From positions 1 to 42,608 of the forward strand of contig JBPEWY010000054.1 in NCBI GenBank assembly GCA_052032225.1: 42,608 nt of DNA. Reading direction: 5' to 3'. This DNA is from JBPEWY01 sp052032225. Its GTDB lineage: Bacteria; Bacteroidota; Bacteroidia; Flavobacteriales; Flavobacteriaceae. Positions within the stretch are counted from its first letter, which is position 1; every line of letters starts with the position of its first letter. Shown piece after piece: positions 15,936 through 23,816 of this stretch. The translations under genes were made by a program, and so were the position numbers. Below the pieces are notes generated by a model. That model saw only the letters and a list, made by a program, of their open reading frames with translations, was not told the origin of the DNA and did not search any database.

Positions 15936-16680
15936 CTACGTTGTAAACTGTTTCAGGGTATGTTACTGCAGTCAAATATAAGGCATGCCCCGGAACTGAT
16001 GCGCCGGCATTACTCCTATTTTTGCTTTTTATGATGTTTTTAACATCTTCTATGGTGCTTTTACCATAACCTACATCTAAAAGTGTACCTACAATTGCTC
16101 TTACCATATTTCGTAAAAACCTGTTTGCCGATATGGTAAACACTAACTTATCACCTACTTTTTCCCATTTTGCATGCGTAATGGTGCACTCAAATGTTTT
16201 AACATCAGTATTAGATTTAGAAAAGCATTTAAAATTGGTAAACTCAAACAATACTTTCGCTGCTTGGTTCATGGCAGCTACATCTAACGGATATTTAACA
16301 TAATATGCCGATTGAGCCAAAAAAGGATTTTTCTCTTGTGTAATCCAGTATTCATAAGTTCGTTCTGTAGCATCAAATCTGGCATGAGCATCATTCTTTA
16401 CTCTAACTATTTTTTTTACCGCTATATCTTCAGGCAAGAAAGCGTTGAGCTTATAAATTAAATCACTAGTATTTATTTCATCTTCAAAATCAAAGTGTGC
16501 CACCATTACTTTTGCGTGCACTCCGGCATCGGTTCTTCCGGCAGCAACCAATTCTAACTTTTTTCGTAATAACGTACTTATTGCATTTTCTAATACTTCT
16601 TGTACGGTAATGGCATTGGGCTGTTTTTGCCAACCATGGTAATTAATTCCGTTGTATGAAAACGTTAAAAAGTATCTCAC
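15928..16680 (-). CDS. truA: tRNA pseudouridine(38-40) synthase TruA
   Basis: Isomerises uridines 38-40 in the anticodon arm of many tRNAs. The catalytic Asp is in GRTDAGVHA, and the family blocks YNGINYHGWQ, FLRNMVRAIVG and GHALYL are present. I start at the GTG at 16678-16680, giving 250 residues beginning MRYFLTFSYNG as in other flavobacterial TruA. The longest open frame would begin with TTG at 16713, but that codon lies inside the -7 element (16711-16718), so it cannot be in the transcript. First gene of a two-gene operon with the ABC exporter. Confidence 0.93.
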   Translation of the reverse strand: MRYFLTFSYNGINYHGWQKQPNAITVQEVLENAISTLLRKKLELVAAGRTDAGVHAKVMVAHFDFEDEINTSDLIYKLNAFLPEDIAVKKIVRVKNDAHARFDATERTYEYWITQEKNPFLAQSAYYVKYPLDVAAMNQAAKVLFEFTNFKCFSKSNTDVKTFECTITHAKWEKVGDKLVFTISANRFLRNMVRAIVGTLLDVGYGKSTIEDVKNIIKSKNRSNAGASVPGHALYLTAVTYPETVYNVDE

Positions 16681-16710
16681 CGGTTTATAGTACTTTTGTA
16701 AATAAGTGTA

Positions 16711-16718
16711 CAAAGATA
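16711..16718 (-). promoter_or_regulatory. -7 element of truA
   Basis: TATCTTTG on the minus strand, 30 nt before the GTG start at 16680. No TTG at -33. It rules out the longer frame that begins at 16713. Confidence 0.55.
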
Positions 16719-16754
16719 ACTTTAATTGTGTAGTTAGTATTACTGCTCTTTTTT

Positions 16755-17252
16755 ATGAAAAAAATACTCCTTCTTTCAGATACGCATAGTCATATAGACA
16801 ATACTATTTTAAAATATGTAAGCGAAGCAGATGAGGTTTGGCATGCCGGAGATATTGGTAGTCTTGATGTAACAGATGCCATACAGAAAATTAAACCATT
16901 AAAAGCTGTGTATGGCAATATTGATGATGCAAAAATTAGAAAAGAATTTCCCGAAAACCTTTTATTTTCTTGCCAGGGAGTTAAAGTATTTATAACTCAT
17001 ATTGGAGGTTATCCGGGGCGTTATCCCGCCAGAATAAAGCAAGCATTACAAAAACATAAACCCGATTTATTTATTTGCGGTCACTCGCATATTTTAAAAG
17101 TGATGTGGGATAAGCAAAATAACCTGTTACACATGAATCCGGGAGCTTGTGGGAAATACGGATTTCATAAGGTTAGAACACTTTTACGGTTTGTTATAGA
17201 TGGTAAAGAAATAAAAAACCTCGAGGTTATCGAGCTAGAAAAACGAGGATAA
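16755..17252 (+). CDS. YfcE/MJ0936-type metallophosphoesterase
   Basis: 165-residue calcineurin-like phosphodiesterase with two metal ions. All metal ligands are visible: Asp9 and His11 (SDTHSH), Asp33 (HAGDIGS), Asn55 (YGNID), His82 (THIGG) and His110/His112 (CGHSHI). Relatives hydrolyse model phosphodiesters and cyclic nucleotides; the natural substrate is unknown. It is divergent from truA (74 nt between starts) and ends at a strong bidirectional terminator. Confidence 0.92.
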   Translation: MKKILLLSDTHSHIDNTILKYVSEADEVWHAGDIGSLDVTDAIQKIKPLKAVYGNIDDAKIRKEFPENLLFSCQGVKVFITHIGGYPGRYPARIKQALQKHKPDLFICGHSHILKVMWDKQNNLLHMNPGACGKYGFHKVRTLLRFVIDGKEIKNLEVIELEKRG

Positions 17253-17282
17253 AAAAACCCGGAATTACTTCCGGGTTTTTTA
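17251..17282 (+). terminator. Bidirectional terminator between the phosphoesterase and DUF4293 genes
   Basis: A 9-bp GC-rich stem (17256-17264 with 17269-17277) is flanked by an A-run on the left and a T-run on the right, so it can serve both converging genes. Confidence 0.88.
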
Positions 17283-17309
17283 CGCACTAATACTACTAAG
17301 ATGTTAGGT

Positions 17310-17720
17310 TTATCGTAATCTATCCACAGATTTTACGAGATCTTCGTCCCTTTTAATGGCACGATTCGCCAACACTAATAAAACGATAGAAAAAACAGGG
17401 AGAAGCATCCCAATACCCTTCTCAGAAACAACAGTTTCTCCGGATAAGTTTAGGGATTGATACACGAAAAATCCTAGTATAAAAAGCGTTAATATTATAT
17501 TAAATCTGTTTACCACAAATTGTTGTTTTCTGTTTTTAAAATTAAAAATAGACACCAAAGCTAAGAAAGCCGATGTTAAAAAACCACCAAAAAGTGGTTT
17601 AATTTGATTAAAAAATACAACCTCACCACTGGCATCTGTGTATAATGACACCCAGAAAGGCGCCACACCCATTATTAATACTACTAAAAGTAAATATACC
17701 GTTTGTATACGTTGTATCAT
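17310..17720 (-). CDS. DUF4293 family membrane protein
   Basis: 136 residues with four predicted membrane helices (about 5-25, 43-62, 73-92, 101-118). The N-terminus MIQRIQTVYLLL and C-terminus DEDLVKSVDRLR are, as I recall, the most conserved parts of this Bacteroidota family, whose genes are commonly divergent from rho, as here. Function unknown. A -7 element lies 24 nt upstream. Confidence 0.85.
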   Translation of the reverse strand: MIQRIQTVYLLLVVLIMGVAPFWVSLYTDASGEVVFFNQIKPLFGGFLTSAFLALVSIFNFKNRKQQFVVNRFNIILTLFILGFFVYQSLNLSGETVVSEKGIGMLLPVFSIVLLVLANRAIKRDEDLVKSVDRLR

Positions 17721-17744
17721 ACTCTAAAAAACTGTAACAGATTG

Positions 17745-17752
17745 CAAAAATA
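17745..17752 (-). promoter_or_regulatory. -7 element of the DUF4293 gene
   Basis: TATTTTTG on the minus strand, 24 nt before the ATG. No TTG at -33. Confidence 0.5.
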
Positions 17753-17790
17753 AACGTTCTTTTTAAAAAAATTTGCTTTATTTATAAAAA

Positions 17791-17798
17791 TAAATTTG
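17791..17798 (+). promoter_or_regulatory. -7 element of rho
   Basis: TAAATTTG matches the consensus. A TTG at 17773-17775 is only 15 nt upstream, shorter than usual. It implies a rho leader of roughly 120 nt. Confidence 0.45.
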
Positions 17799-17818
17799 TA
17801 ATATTGCCCTATCCATTC

Positions 17819-17839
17819 GTAACCCGTTACAACAGGGTT
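17819..17839 (+). other. Small inverted repeats in the rho leader
   Basis: Two mutually exclusive pairings are possible: GTAAC/GTTAC (17819-17823 with 17826-17830) or AACCC/GGGTT (17821-17825 with 17835-17839). Both are short. A role in control of rho is only a possibility. Confidence 0.25.
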
Positions 17840-17924
17840 CGTTTGTACTTCATAATTGTAATTCTTTTCAATAAAAAGATTATTTACTTCAATAACTAAA
17901 CCAACAAAACATAATTACATATAC

Positions 17925-19607
17925 ATGTTTGATATTTCAGATTTAAAGGCAAAAAAATTAGTTGAGCTTCAAGAAATTGCAAAAGCACTACAAATACCAA
18001 AATTTAGAAGCTTAAAAAAGGATGAGTTAGTGTACCAAATTCTCGATGTACAAGCTGCTAATCCGCAAGCTGTTCAGGCTACCGGTTCTCAGGAAAGTCA
18101 AAAAAACGAGCAAAAACAGCAAAAGAGCAAGCGCACTCGAATTCAAAAAAGTAAATCTGCGCAAAACGGCACACATGAGCCGGCTCATTCTCAACACAAA
18201 CAAAATCATCAAACAACAGAAGATAGTTCGGCAGAACGTTCTAATTCTCAAAAAGACACTTCAAAATCTGCTCCTGAGCAATCTTCTAATGATAATCAAG
18301 TGCACGCTAAAAAGGAAGAATCAAAATCTAAAAAAGAAGATTCTAAAAAAGACGACCAGCGTAAAAACACACGTAAAGAACATCAGCATAAAAACCAACA
18401 TAAAAAACATCAGCAAAACGATAACAGCTCTCAAAGCAAAGAAAACTTTGATAAAGAGAAGAAAAATCGTTACCGTGATCCTGATTTTGAGTTTGATGGT
18501 ATTATAGAAAGCGAAGGAGTTTTAGAGATTATGCCGGACGGTTATGGTTTCTTACGCTCATCTGATTATAATTACCTGTCTTCTCCAGACGACATTTATG
18601 TTTCTCAATCTCAAATTAGATTATTTGGTTTAAAAACCGGAGATACTGTTTTAGGAATTGTAAGACCTCCAAAAGACGGTGAAAAATATTTTCCGTTAAT
18701 TAAAGTAACTAAAATTAATGGATTAGATCCTCAAGTAGTTAGAGACAGAGTTTCTTTTGAGCATCTTACACCATTATTCCCGAACGAAAAATTTAATTTA
18801 AGCGAAAAAAACGCAACAATTTCTACCAGAATAGTTGATTTGTTTTCGCCAATTGGTAAAGGGCAACGTGGTATGATTGTGTCTCAACCTAAAACAGGTA
18901 AGACCATGTTACTAAAAGATATTGCCAATGCCATTGCTGCAAACCATCCGGAAGTTTATCAAATTATACTTTTAATTGATGAGCGCCCGGAAGAGGTAAC
19001 CGATATGCAACGTAACGTAAAAGGCGAAGTAATTGCTTCTACTTTTGATGAACCTGCAGACAGGCACGTAAAAGTTGCTAACATTGTTTTAGAGAAAGCT
19101 AAACGCTTAACCGAATGTGGCCACGACGTAGTAATTTTATTAGATTCTATTACACGTTTAGCCCGTGCTTACAACACCGTGCAACCTGCCTCGGGTAAAG
19201 TATTAAGTGGTGGTGTAGATGCTAATGCTTTACATAAACCAAAACGCTTTTTTGGTGCAGCCAGAAATATAGAAGGAGGAGGTTCACTCACCATTATTGC
19301 AACAGCTCTTACAGAAACCGGATCTAAAATGGACGAGGTGATTTTTGAAGAGTTTAAAGGAACCGGTAATATGGAGCTTCAATTAGATAGACGAATTGCT
19401 AACAGAAGAATATTCCCTGCAATAGACCTTATTTCTTCTTCTACTCGTAGAGACGATTTACTGCTTGATGAAACCACTATTCAGCGAATGTGGATTATGC
19501 GTAAATATCTTGCAGATATGAATCCTGTTGAAGCCATGGAGTTCATGGAAGATAGAATTAAGAAAACTAGAAACAACGAAGAGTTTTTAATGACAATGAA
19601 TCAATAA
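17925..19607 (+). CDS. rho: Transcription termination factor Rho with long disordered insertion
   Basis: Hexameric RNA-dependent ATPase that releases RNA polymerase. It has 560 residues against 419 in E. coli. The Rho_N helical domain is at about 1-43. A polar low-complexity region follows at about 45-183 (Lys, Gln, Ser, Asn, His, Glu; almost no hydrophobics). The cold-shock-like RNA-binding domain is at about 184-285, starting FEFDGIIESEGVLEIMPDG. The RecA-like motor follows, with P-loop QPKTGKT (321-327), Walker B VVILLDS (402-408), the Q-loop region with SGGVDANAL (428-436) and the R-loop GTGNMELQLDRR (479-490). The insertion is typical of Bacteroidota, and in Bacteroides thetaiotaomicron the Rho disordered region is reported to drive condensate formation. 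The gene is monocistronic. Confidence 0.97.
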   Translation: MFDISDLKAKKLVELQEIAKALQIPKFRSLKKDELVYQILDVQAANPQAVQATGSQESQKNEQKQQKSKRTRIQKSKSAQNGTHEPAHSQHKQNHQTTEDSSAERSNSQKDTSKSAPEQSSNDNQVHAKKEESKSKKEDSKKDDQRKNTRKEHQHKNQHKKHQQNDNSSQSKENFDKEKKNRYRDPDFEFDGIIESEGVLEIMPDGYGFLRSSDYNYLSSPDDIYVSQSQIRLFGLKTGDTVLGIVRPPKDGEKYFPLIKVTKINGLDPQVVRDRVSFEHLTPLFPNEKFNLSEKNATISTRIVDLFSPIGKGQRGMIVSQPKTGKTMLLKDIANAIAANHPEVYQIILLIDERPEEVTDMQRNVKGEVIASTFDEPADRHVKVANIVLEKAKRLTECGHDVVILLDSITRLARAYNTVQPASGKVLSGGVDANALHKPKRFFGAARNIEGGGSLTIIATALTETGSKMDEVIFEEFKGTGNMELQLDRRIANRRIFPAIDLISSSTRRDDLLLDETTIQRMWIMRKYLADMNPVEAMEFMEDRIKKTRNNEEFLMTMNQ

Positions 19608-19628
19608 AAACAAAACACTAAAAATATG

Positions 19629-19660
19629 TAAAAAGCCCGCTTTAAAAGCGGGCTTTTTTT
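19629..19660 (+). terminator. Bidirectional terminator between rho and tonB
   Basis: A 12-bp stem (19631-19642 with 19646-19657) with a 3-nt loop, a T-run on the plus side and an A-run before it. It ends next to the tonB stop, so it can stop both genes. Confidence 0.9.
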
Positions 19661-20384
19661 ATTGTTGCAACTTAAATGTAATTGGTATACTGTATGGAAC
19701 TTTAACCGGTGTACCCCTTTGCTTACCAGGTTGCATTTTAGGCAAAAGCTTAATAATACGCTCTGCTTCTTTTTCTAAACTCTCATCGGGACCGCGAGAA
19801 CGAATTTCGGAAACCACACCGTCCGGACCAATAGAAAACTGCACATACACCTTACCTTGTATGCCTAACTCTTGTGCCATACTTGGATATTTAAAGTGTT
19901 TTTGCACATGTTTCATCATTTTTTCCTGAAAACAATCTCGTTGTTTGGCTTGAGACAATCCTTCGCACCCGGGGAACACAGGAACATTTTCTATAACTGC
20001 AAAAGGTACTTCAATAATTTCTTCTTCCTCAACTACCTCAACATCATCTACCTTAACAATATTAGTAATAGCTTCTTCTTGATTAGTTTCTGTACTCTCT
20101 ATAATACTTTCCTCTACCTCCTCGTTATCATCTACAATTTCTATAACTTCCGGTATTGCTAATGGTTGAGGAGGTGGCGGGAGATTAATTTTTTCGGTAA
20201 TTGGAATATCTAAAGGAGTGTTATCTTCTACATTAACAACAGATAAAATCTCTTCTTTTTCTTTATACGATACCTTTAGCTCTAAAACTTGCCATGTTAA
20301 AAAAAGCACAACAACCAACCCAACTAAAAAGAAAATACTCCTGTATTGGTTTAAATCGGCTTTTATGTATTTTTTAGGCAACAT
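19659..20384 (-). CDS. tonB: Energy transducer TonB
   Basis: Couples the proton motive force (ExbBD) to TonB-dependent receptors. 241 residues: a short cytosolic start, one membrane helix (about 16-33), a Pro-rich hinge with PPPPQP (about 69-74), a very acidic linker (about 84-126) and a TonB C-terminal domain (about 155-241) with YPSMAQELGIQGKVYVQF and VPYSIPITFKL. The segment VPVFPGCEG before the domain is common to Bacteroidota TonB proteins. No exbB/exbD is adjacent, so the partners are elsewhere. It may serve the receptor at 4874. Confidence 0.92.
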   Translation of the reverse strand: MLPKKYIKADLNQYRSIFFLVGLVVVLFLTWQVLELKVSYKEKEEILSVVNVEDNTPLDIPITEKINLPPPPQPLAIPEVIEIVDDNEEVEESIIESTETNQEEAITNIVKVDDVEVVEEEEIIEVPFAVIENVPVFPGCEGLSQAKQRDCFQEKMMKHVQKHFKYPSMAQELGIQGKVYVQFSIGPDGVVSEIRSRGPDESLEKEAERIIKLLPKMQPGKQRGTPVKVPYSIPITFKLQQ

Positions 20385-20473
20385 AACACTCAGTATCAGT
20401 TACTTAAATATACGAAATTTAAGCCAGTTAACGATGCCTTCTAGGAAGAATTTAAAGCTATTAAAAAAGAAAG

Positions 20474-20507
20474 GGCAAAAAAAAGCCTCCTAAAATTTAG
20501 GAGGCTT
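20474..20507 (-). terminator. Rho-independent terminator of rpsT
   Basis: A 12-bp perfect stem (20496-20507 with 20483-20494) followed on the minus strand by a long T-run (complement of 20477-20484). It lies 37 nt after the rpsT stop. Confidence 0.9.
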
Positions 20508-20544
20508 ACTTACTTGTGTATATTGCTAAGATGTACGTTACTTG

Positions 20545-20799
20545 TTAAGATAAAGCCGCAACACGCTTAGTTAAGCTACTTTTTAAGTTTGCAGCCTTAT
20601 TTTTATGAATAATGTTCTTTTTAGCTAACTTATCAATCATGCTTATTACGTTAGGAAGCATTTCGGTTGCTTCTTTTTTGTTTTCTAAACCACGTAATTT
20701 TCTCACCGCATTACGAACCGTTTTATGTTGGTAACGATTACGTAAACGCACAGCTTCATTTCTTCTAATTCTTTTTAATGCCGACTTATGATTTGCCAT
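20545..20799 (-). CDS. rpsT: 30S ribosomal protein S20
   Basis: 84-residue, strongly basic helical protein that binds 16S rRNA early in assembly. It shows the S20 N-terminus MANHKSALKRIRRNE and the C-terminal HKNKAANLKSSLTKRV. It lies 60 nt after the second tRNA-Glu gene. I see no TAnnTTTG in that gap, so it may be made by read-through from the tRNA promoter (inference). Confidence 0.97.
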   Translation of the reverse strand: MANHKSALKRIRRNEAVRLRNRYQHKTVRNAVRKLRGLENKKEATEMLPNVISMIDKLAKKNIIHKNKAANLKSSLTKRVAALS

Positions 20800-20859
20800 A
20801 TCTTTAAGTAATAATTTTTTGAGCTTAACGCTCTGCTATATTTTGTTAAATAAATTTTG

Positions 20860-20931
20860 TAGCCCGTAGGGGATTCGAACCCCTGCTACCAGGATGAAAA
20901 CCTGGCGTCCTAACCCCTAGACGAACGGGCC
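20860..20931 (-). tRNA. tRNA-Glu (anticodon TTC), copy 1
   Basis: 72-nt cloverleaf on the minus strand. The acceptor GGCCCGT pairs with ACGGGCT (one G-T). The anticodon stem CCAGG/CCTGG encloses TTTTCAT (anticodon TTC). The T arm is AGGGG/CCCCT with TTCGAAT. It is identical in sequence to the copy at 21001. The 3' flank reads CAA, so CCA is not encoded. Confidence 0.97.
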
Positions 20932-21000
20932 AGAATGTACTAAAATGAAAGTCTTTTTTAAACGACCTTATTTAGTTACTTTTTATGTTATAGAACTTGG

Positions 21001-21072
21001 TAGCCCGTAGGGGATTCGAACCCCTGCTACCAGGATGAAAACCTGGCGTCCTAACCCCTAGACGAACGGGCC
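21001..21072 (-). tRNA. tRNA-Glu (anticodon TTC), copy 2
   Basis: Identical 72-nt sequence to copy 1, 69 nt upstream of it in the direction of transcription. The three bases after the discriminator (20998-21000) read CCA on the minus strand, unlike the other two tRNAs in this window. It lies 24 nt downstream of a good promoter. Confidence 0.97.
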
Positions 21073-21096
21073 TTAACTCTTGCATAAATGCGGATG

Positions 21097-21126
21097 CAAA
21101 AATACAACTATTTTTAAATGTTGCAA
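21097..21126 (-). promoter_or_regulatory. Bacteroidota-type promoter of the tRNA-Glu pair
   Basis: TTG (21124-21126), 19-nt spacer, TATTTTTG (21097-21104) on the minus strand, between the proS stop and the first tRNA-Glu. Confidence 0.75.
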
Positions 21127-21149
21127 TAGTTAAAAAAACTTTTTTTGCA

Positions 21150-22625
21150 TTAATACGCTTTTGCAAACAATACACGCCTATTTGAAGGCTTGCCGGAATA
21201 TACACAAGAGCCTTTTTCTTCTTGAGCATCTAGTGGTATACAACGTATTGTTGCTTTTGTTGCTTCTTTAATAGCCTCTTCTGTTGCGGCTGTACCATCC
21301 CAATGCGCTAATACAAATCCGCCTTTAGTTTCTAAAACTTCTTTAAACTCATCAAACGAATCTACCTTAGTAATATGCGCATCTCTGTAAGACACAGCTT
21401 TATCATATATATTTTGCTGAATATCTTCTAACAAAAATTCTATCTTACTAACAACATCTTCTGCAGAAACGGTTTGTTTTTCTAATGTATCTCTTCTGGC
21501 AACCTCAAAAGTATTGTTTTCCATATCGCGCTGCCCGATTGCAAGCCTTACAGGGACTCCTTTTAATTCGTATTCATTAAACTTCCAGCCCGGTTTGTGT
21601 GTATCTCTATCATCAAATTTAACCGTGATACCTTTGCCTTTTAGCTCATTAATTACAGGAGCAACCCTTTCTCTAATAGCATTTAACTGCTCTTCTCCTT
21701 TATAAATAGGAACAATAACAACTTGCAGTGGTGCTAGTTTTGGAGGCAATACCAATCCGTTATCATCACTGTGTGTCATGATTAAAGCTCCCATTAACCT
21801 GGTAGATACTCCCCAAGAAGTTGCCCAAACGTAATCTTGTTTACCTTCTTTGTTTGCAAACTTTACATCAAAAGCTTTCGCAAAATTCTGCCCTAAAAAG
21901 TGTGATGTACCAGCTTGTAAAGCCTTACCGTCTTGCATTAAAGCTTCTATACAATATGTTTCTTCTGCACCGGCAAAACGCTCGCTTTCACTTTTGGTTC
22001 CTTTAATTACTGGCACTGCCATGAATTTCTCGGCAAAATCAGCATACACATTCATCATTTGTTCTGCTTCGGCAACTGCTTCTTCTTTAGTTGCATGAGC
22101 CGTATGTCCTTCTTGCCATAAAAATTCGGCTGTACGTAAAAATAGGCGGGTACGCATTTCCCATCTAACAACATTAGCCCATTGATTTACCAGTATAGGC
22201 AGATCTCTATAAGACTGAATCCACTTTCTGTAGGTATCCCAAATAATAGTTTCTGATGTTGGCCTAACAATTAATTCTTCTTCTAATTTAGCTTCAGGAT
22301 CAACCACTACTCCACTTCCGTCTTCGGCATTTTTAAGTCTGTAATGGGTAACCACAGCACATTCTTTGGCAAAACCTTCAACATGTGCAGCCTCTTTACT
22401 TAAATATGATTTAGGTATGAATATGGGAAAATAGGCATTTACATGACCGGTATCTTTAAACATTTTATCTAGCTCTGCCTGCATTTTTTCCCAAATAGCA
22501 AAGCCATAAGGCTTTATAACCATGCATCCTCTTACTCCTGAGTTTTCAGCCAAATCGGCTCTAACAACTAACTCGTTATACCATTTAGAGTAATCCTCGC
22601 TTCTTTTAGTTAATTTTTTGCTCAT
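21150..22625 (-). CDS. proS: Prolyl-tRNA synthetase, archaeal/eukaryote-like type
   Basis: Class II synthetase charging tRNA-Pro. At 491 residues, without the bacterial editing insertion and with a C-terminal extension ending in Tyr (RRVLFAKAY), it belongs to the short archaeal/eukaryote-like ProS common in Bacteroidota. Visible are motif 2 RWEMRTRLFLRTAEFLWQEGHTAH (split over about 151-174), motif 3 GVSTRLMGALIMTHSDD and the anticodon-binding domain after about 285. Cytosolic. I see no clear -7 element upstream. Confidence 0.96.
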   Translation of the reverse strand: MSKKLTKRSEDYSKWYNELVVRADLAENSGVRGCMVIKPYGFAIWEKMQAELDKMFKDTGHVNAYFPIFIPKSYLSKEAAHVEGFAKECAVVTHYRLKNAEDGSGVVVDPEAKLEEELIVRPTSETIIWDTYRKWIQSYRDLPILVNQWANVVRWEMRTRLFLRTAEFLWQEGHTAHATKEEAVAEAEQMMNVYADFAEKFMAVPVIKGTKSESERFAGAEETYCIEALMQDGKALQAGTSHFLGQNFAKAFDVKFANKEGKQDYVWATSWGVSTRLMGALIMTHSDDNGLVLPPKLAPLQVVIVPIYKGEEQLNAIRERVAPVINELKGKGITVKFDDRDTHKPGWKFNEYELKGVPVRLAIGQRDMENNTFEVARRDTLEKQTVSAEDVVSKIEFLLEDIQQNIYDKAVSYRDAHITKVDSFDEFKEVLETKGGFVLAHWDGTAATEEAIKEATKATIRCIPLDAQEEKGSCVYSGKPSNRRVLFAKAY

Positions 22626-22689
22626 TATCAGTACTTTGGCACAAATGTTGTGAGTTTGTTAAAAAAAGAAATAGTTGGGCAAAACTAAC

Positions 22690-22697
22690 TATTTTTG
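22690..22697 (+). promoter_or_regulatory. -7 element for the W/Y-RS lipoprotein gene
   Basis: TATTTTTG lies 27 nt before the ATG at 22725. The nearest TTG (22675-22677) is only 12 nt upstream, too close. Confidence 0.45.
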
Positions 22698-22724
22698 TTA
22701 TGTGCAACAATTAAAAATTAAGCA

Positions 22725-23795
22725 ATGATGAATTTCTCCACCAAAAAATCAGCAAAGAAACTAATGCTCTTAACTGTTCCGGTTGGGTTATTAGTGGCTT
22801 CTTGTGGTTCTTTTCAAGAAGCATCGTATTATGATAATGACGGCATTTATGCCTCTTCAGAAACTACTGTTGCACCTACAGAACAACACAACAATGTAGA
22901 TAACGATACCTATGTTGATTACTTTGACGCTAAGGCTAAAGAATATGATGAGCTTTTAAACTCTGATGCTATTTTTACTGACGTAGATAGTTATAATAGT
23001 GGAGAATATGCACAAGATAGTACCGATTTGATTGATGATGAAACATACAGAAGTTTTGCCGGATGGGGAGATAACACAACAGATGTAAGCATAAATATAT
23101 ATACTAACCCTCGTTGGGGATGGTATGCTTCTCCTTGGTTTTGGGGATGGAATAGGTGGAATAGATGGAATTTTGGCTGGAATTGGGGCGTTTATAATTA
23201 TGCATATGCCGGATGGATAGACCCTTTCTGGATTTATGACGGATGGTGGTCTCCTTACTGGGGTTACAATTTTGGATTTTATGGCTATTATGGATGGTAC
23301 GGCAGACCATTTTATTACAATTACGGCTACTACCCTCACAGTTTAAGAAGAAGTTACGCTTATGCTAATAGCAGAAGAGGATACTATAACAGAAGTAATT
23401 TAACTAGCACTGATAGCAGATACCGCTACTCCAGAGGTAGAAGTAGCAATTACACTAGAACTCGAGCATTAAATTATACCAGAAACAGAGGTTATTCTAC
23501 CAACAATAATGCTCGTTACAGAAACTCTCGTGGTATCAGTGCAGATGGTAGAGGCAATATTTATAGTAGATCCGGCAGCTCTAACAACAGAGTTATAAGA
23601 GGTCGTAGCTACAACAGTAATCGTAGCACCCCAAATTACTCACGATCATCAAGTAGGTCACGAAGTAGTGGCTCGTACAACAGATCTTCATCCGGTAGAA
23701 GCAGATCTAGTGGAAGTATACGTTCTTCATCAGGATCAAGATCATCAGGAACATCACGTTCTTCTGGAAGTAGTAGATCTAGAAGAAACAACTAA
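22725..23795 (+). CDS. Lipoprotein with Trp/Tyr-rich core and Arg-Ser-rich tail
   Basis: 356 residues in four blocks. First is a signal with lipobox VASC (Cys27). Second is an acidic block at about 31-125, rich in Asp, Glu, Tyr and Thr. Third is an aromatic/Gly block at about 130-205 with 15 Trp between 131 and 191 plus many Tyr, Phe and Asn. Fourth is a basic block at about 207-356 of Arg, Ser, Tyr, Asn and Gly, ending in RS/SSG repeats. Anchoring in the outer membrane is expected from the lipobox. I recognise no enzyme domain. Similar lipoproteins occur next to proS in flavobacteria, as I recall, with no known role. The FadL-type gene starts 21 nt downstream and is probably co-transcribed. 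M2 is an equally good start. Confidence 0.85.
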   Translation: MMNFSTKKSAKKLMLLTVPVGLLVASCGSFQEASYYDNDGIYASSETTVAPTEQHNNVDNDTYVDYFDAKAKEYDELLNSDAIFTDVDSYNSGEYAQDSTDLIDDETYRSFAGWGDNTTDVSINIYTNPRWGWYASPWFWGWNRWNRWNFGWNWGVYNYAYAGWIDPFWIYDGWWSPYWGYNFGFYGYYGWYGRPFYYNYGYYPHSLRRSYAYANSRRGYYNRSNLTSTDSRYRYSRGRSSNYTRTRALNYTRNRGYSTNNNARYRNSRGISADGRGNIYSRSGSSNNRVIRGRSYNSNRSTPNYSRSSSRSRSSGSYNRSSSGRSRSSGSIRSSSGSRSSGTSRSSGSSRSRRNN

Positions 23796-23816
23796 TCTCT
23801 TTTAAAAATTAAACTC

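Noticed and set aside
18046..18507. Alternative-frame 153-codon reading of the rho insertion
   Set aside because: A Lys-rich low-complexity frame arising from the A-rich codons of the disordered region. Rho in the other frame is certain.
20826..20839. Hairpin between tRNA-Glu copy 1 and rpsT as a terminator
   Set aside because: Only a 4-bp GAGC/GCTC stem, followed on the minus strand by A-rich sequence rather than a T-run.
20860..21072. Identical 72-nt repeats as possible attachment sites of an integrated element
   Set aside because: They are complete duplicate tRNA-Glu genes 69 nt apart with no integrase or cargo between them.
21127..21149. A-run/T-run inverted repeat after proS as a terminator
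   Set aside because: The stem would be only A-T pairs with no GC content. Too weak to call.
20972..21229. Minus-strand frame of 85 codons running from inside proS across a tRNA-Glu gene
   Set aside because: It overlaps the proS 3' end and translates a tRNA, so it is not a real gene.
23640..23795. RS/SSG coding repeats as a CRISPR or tandem DNA repeat
   Set aside because: The repeats are of codons for Ser, Arg and Gly inside an intact gene. There are no regular spacers and no cas genes.
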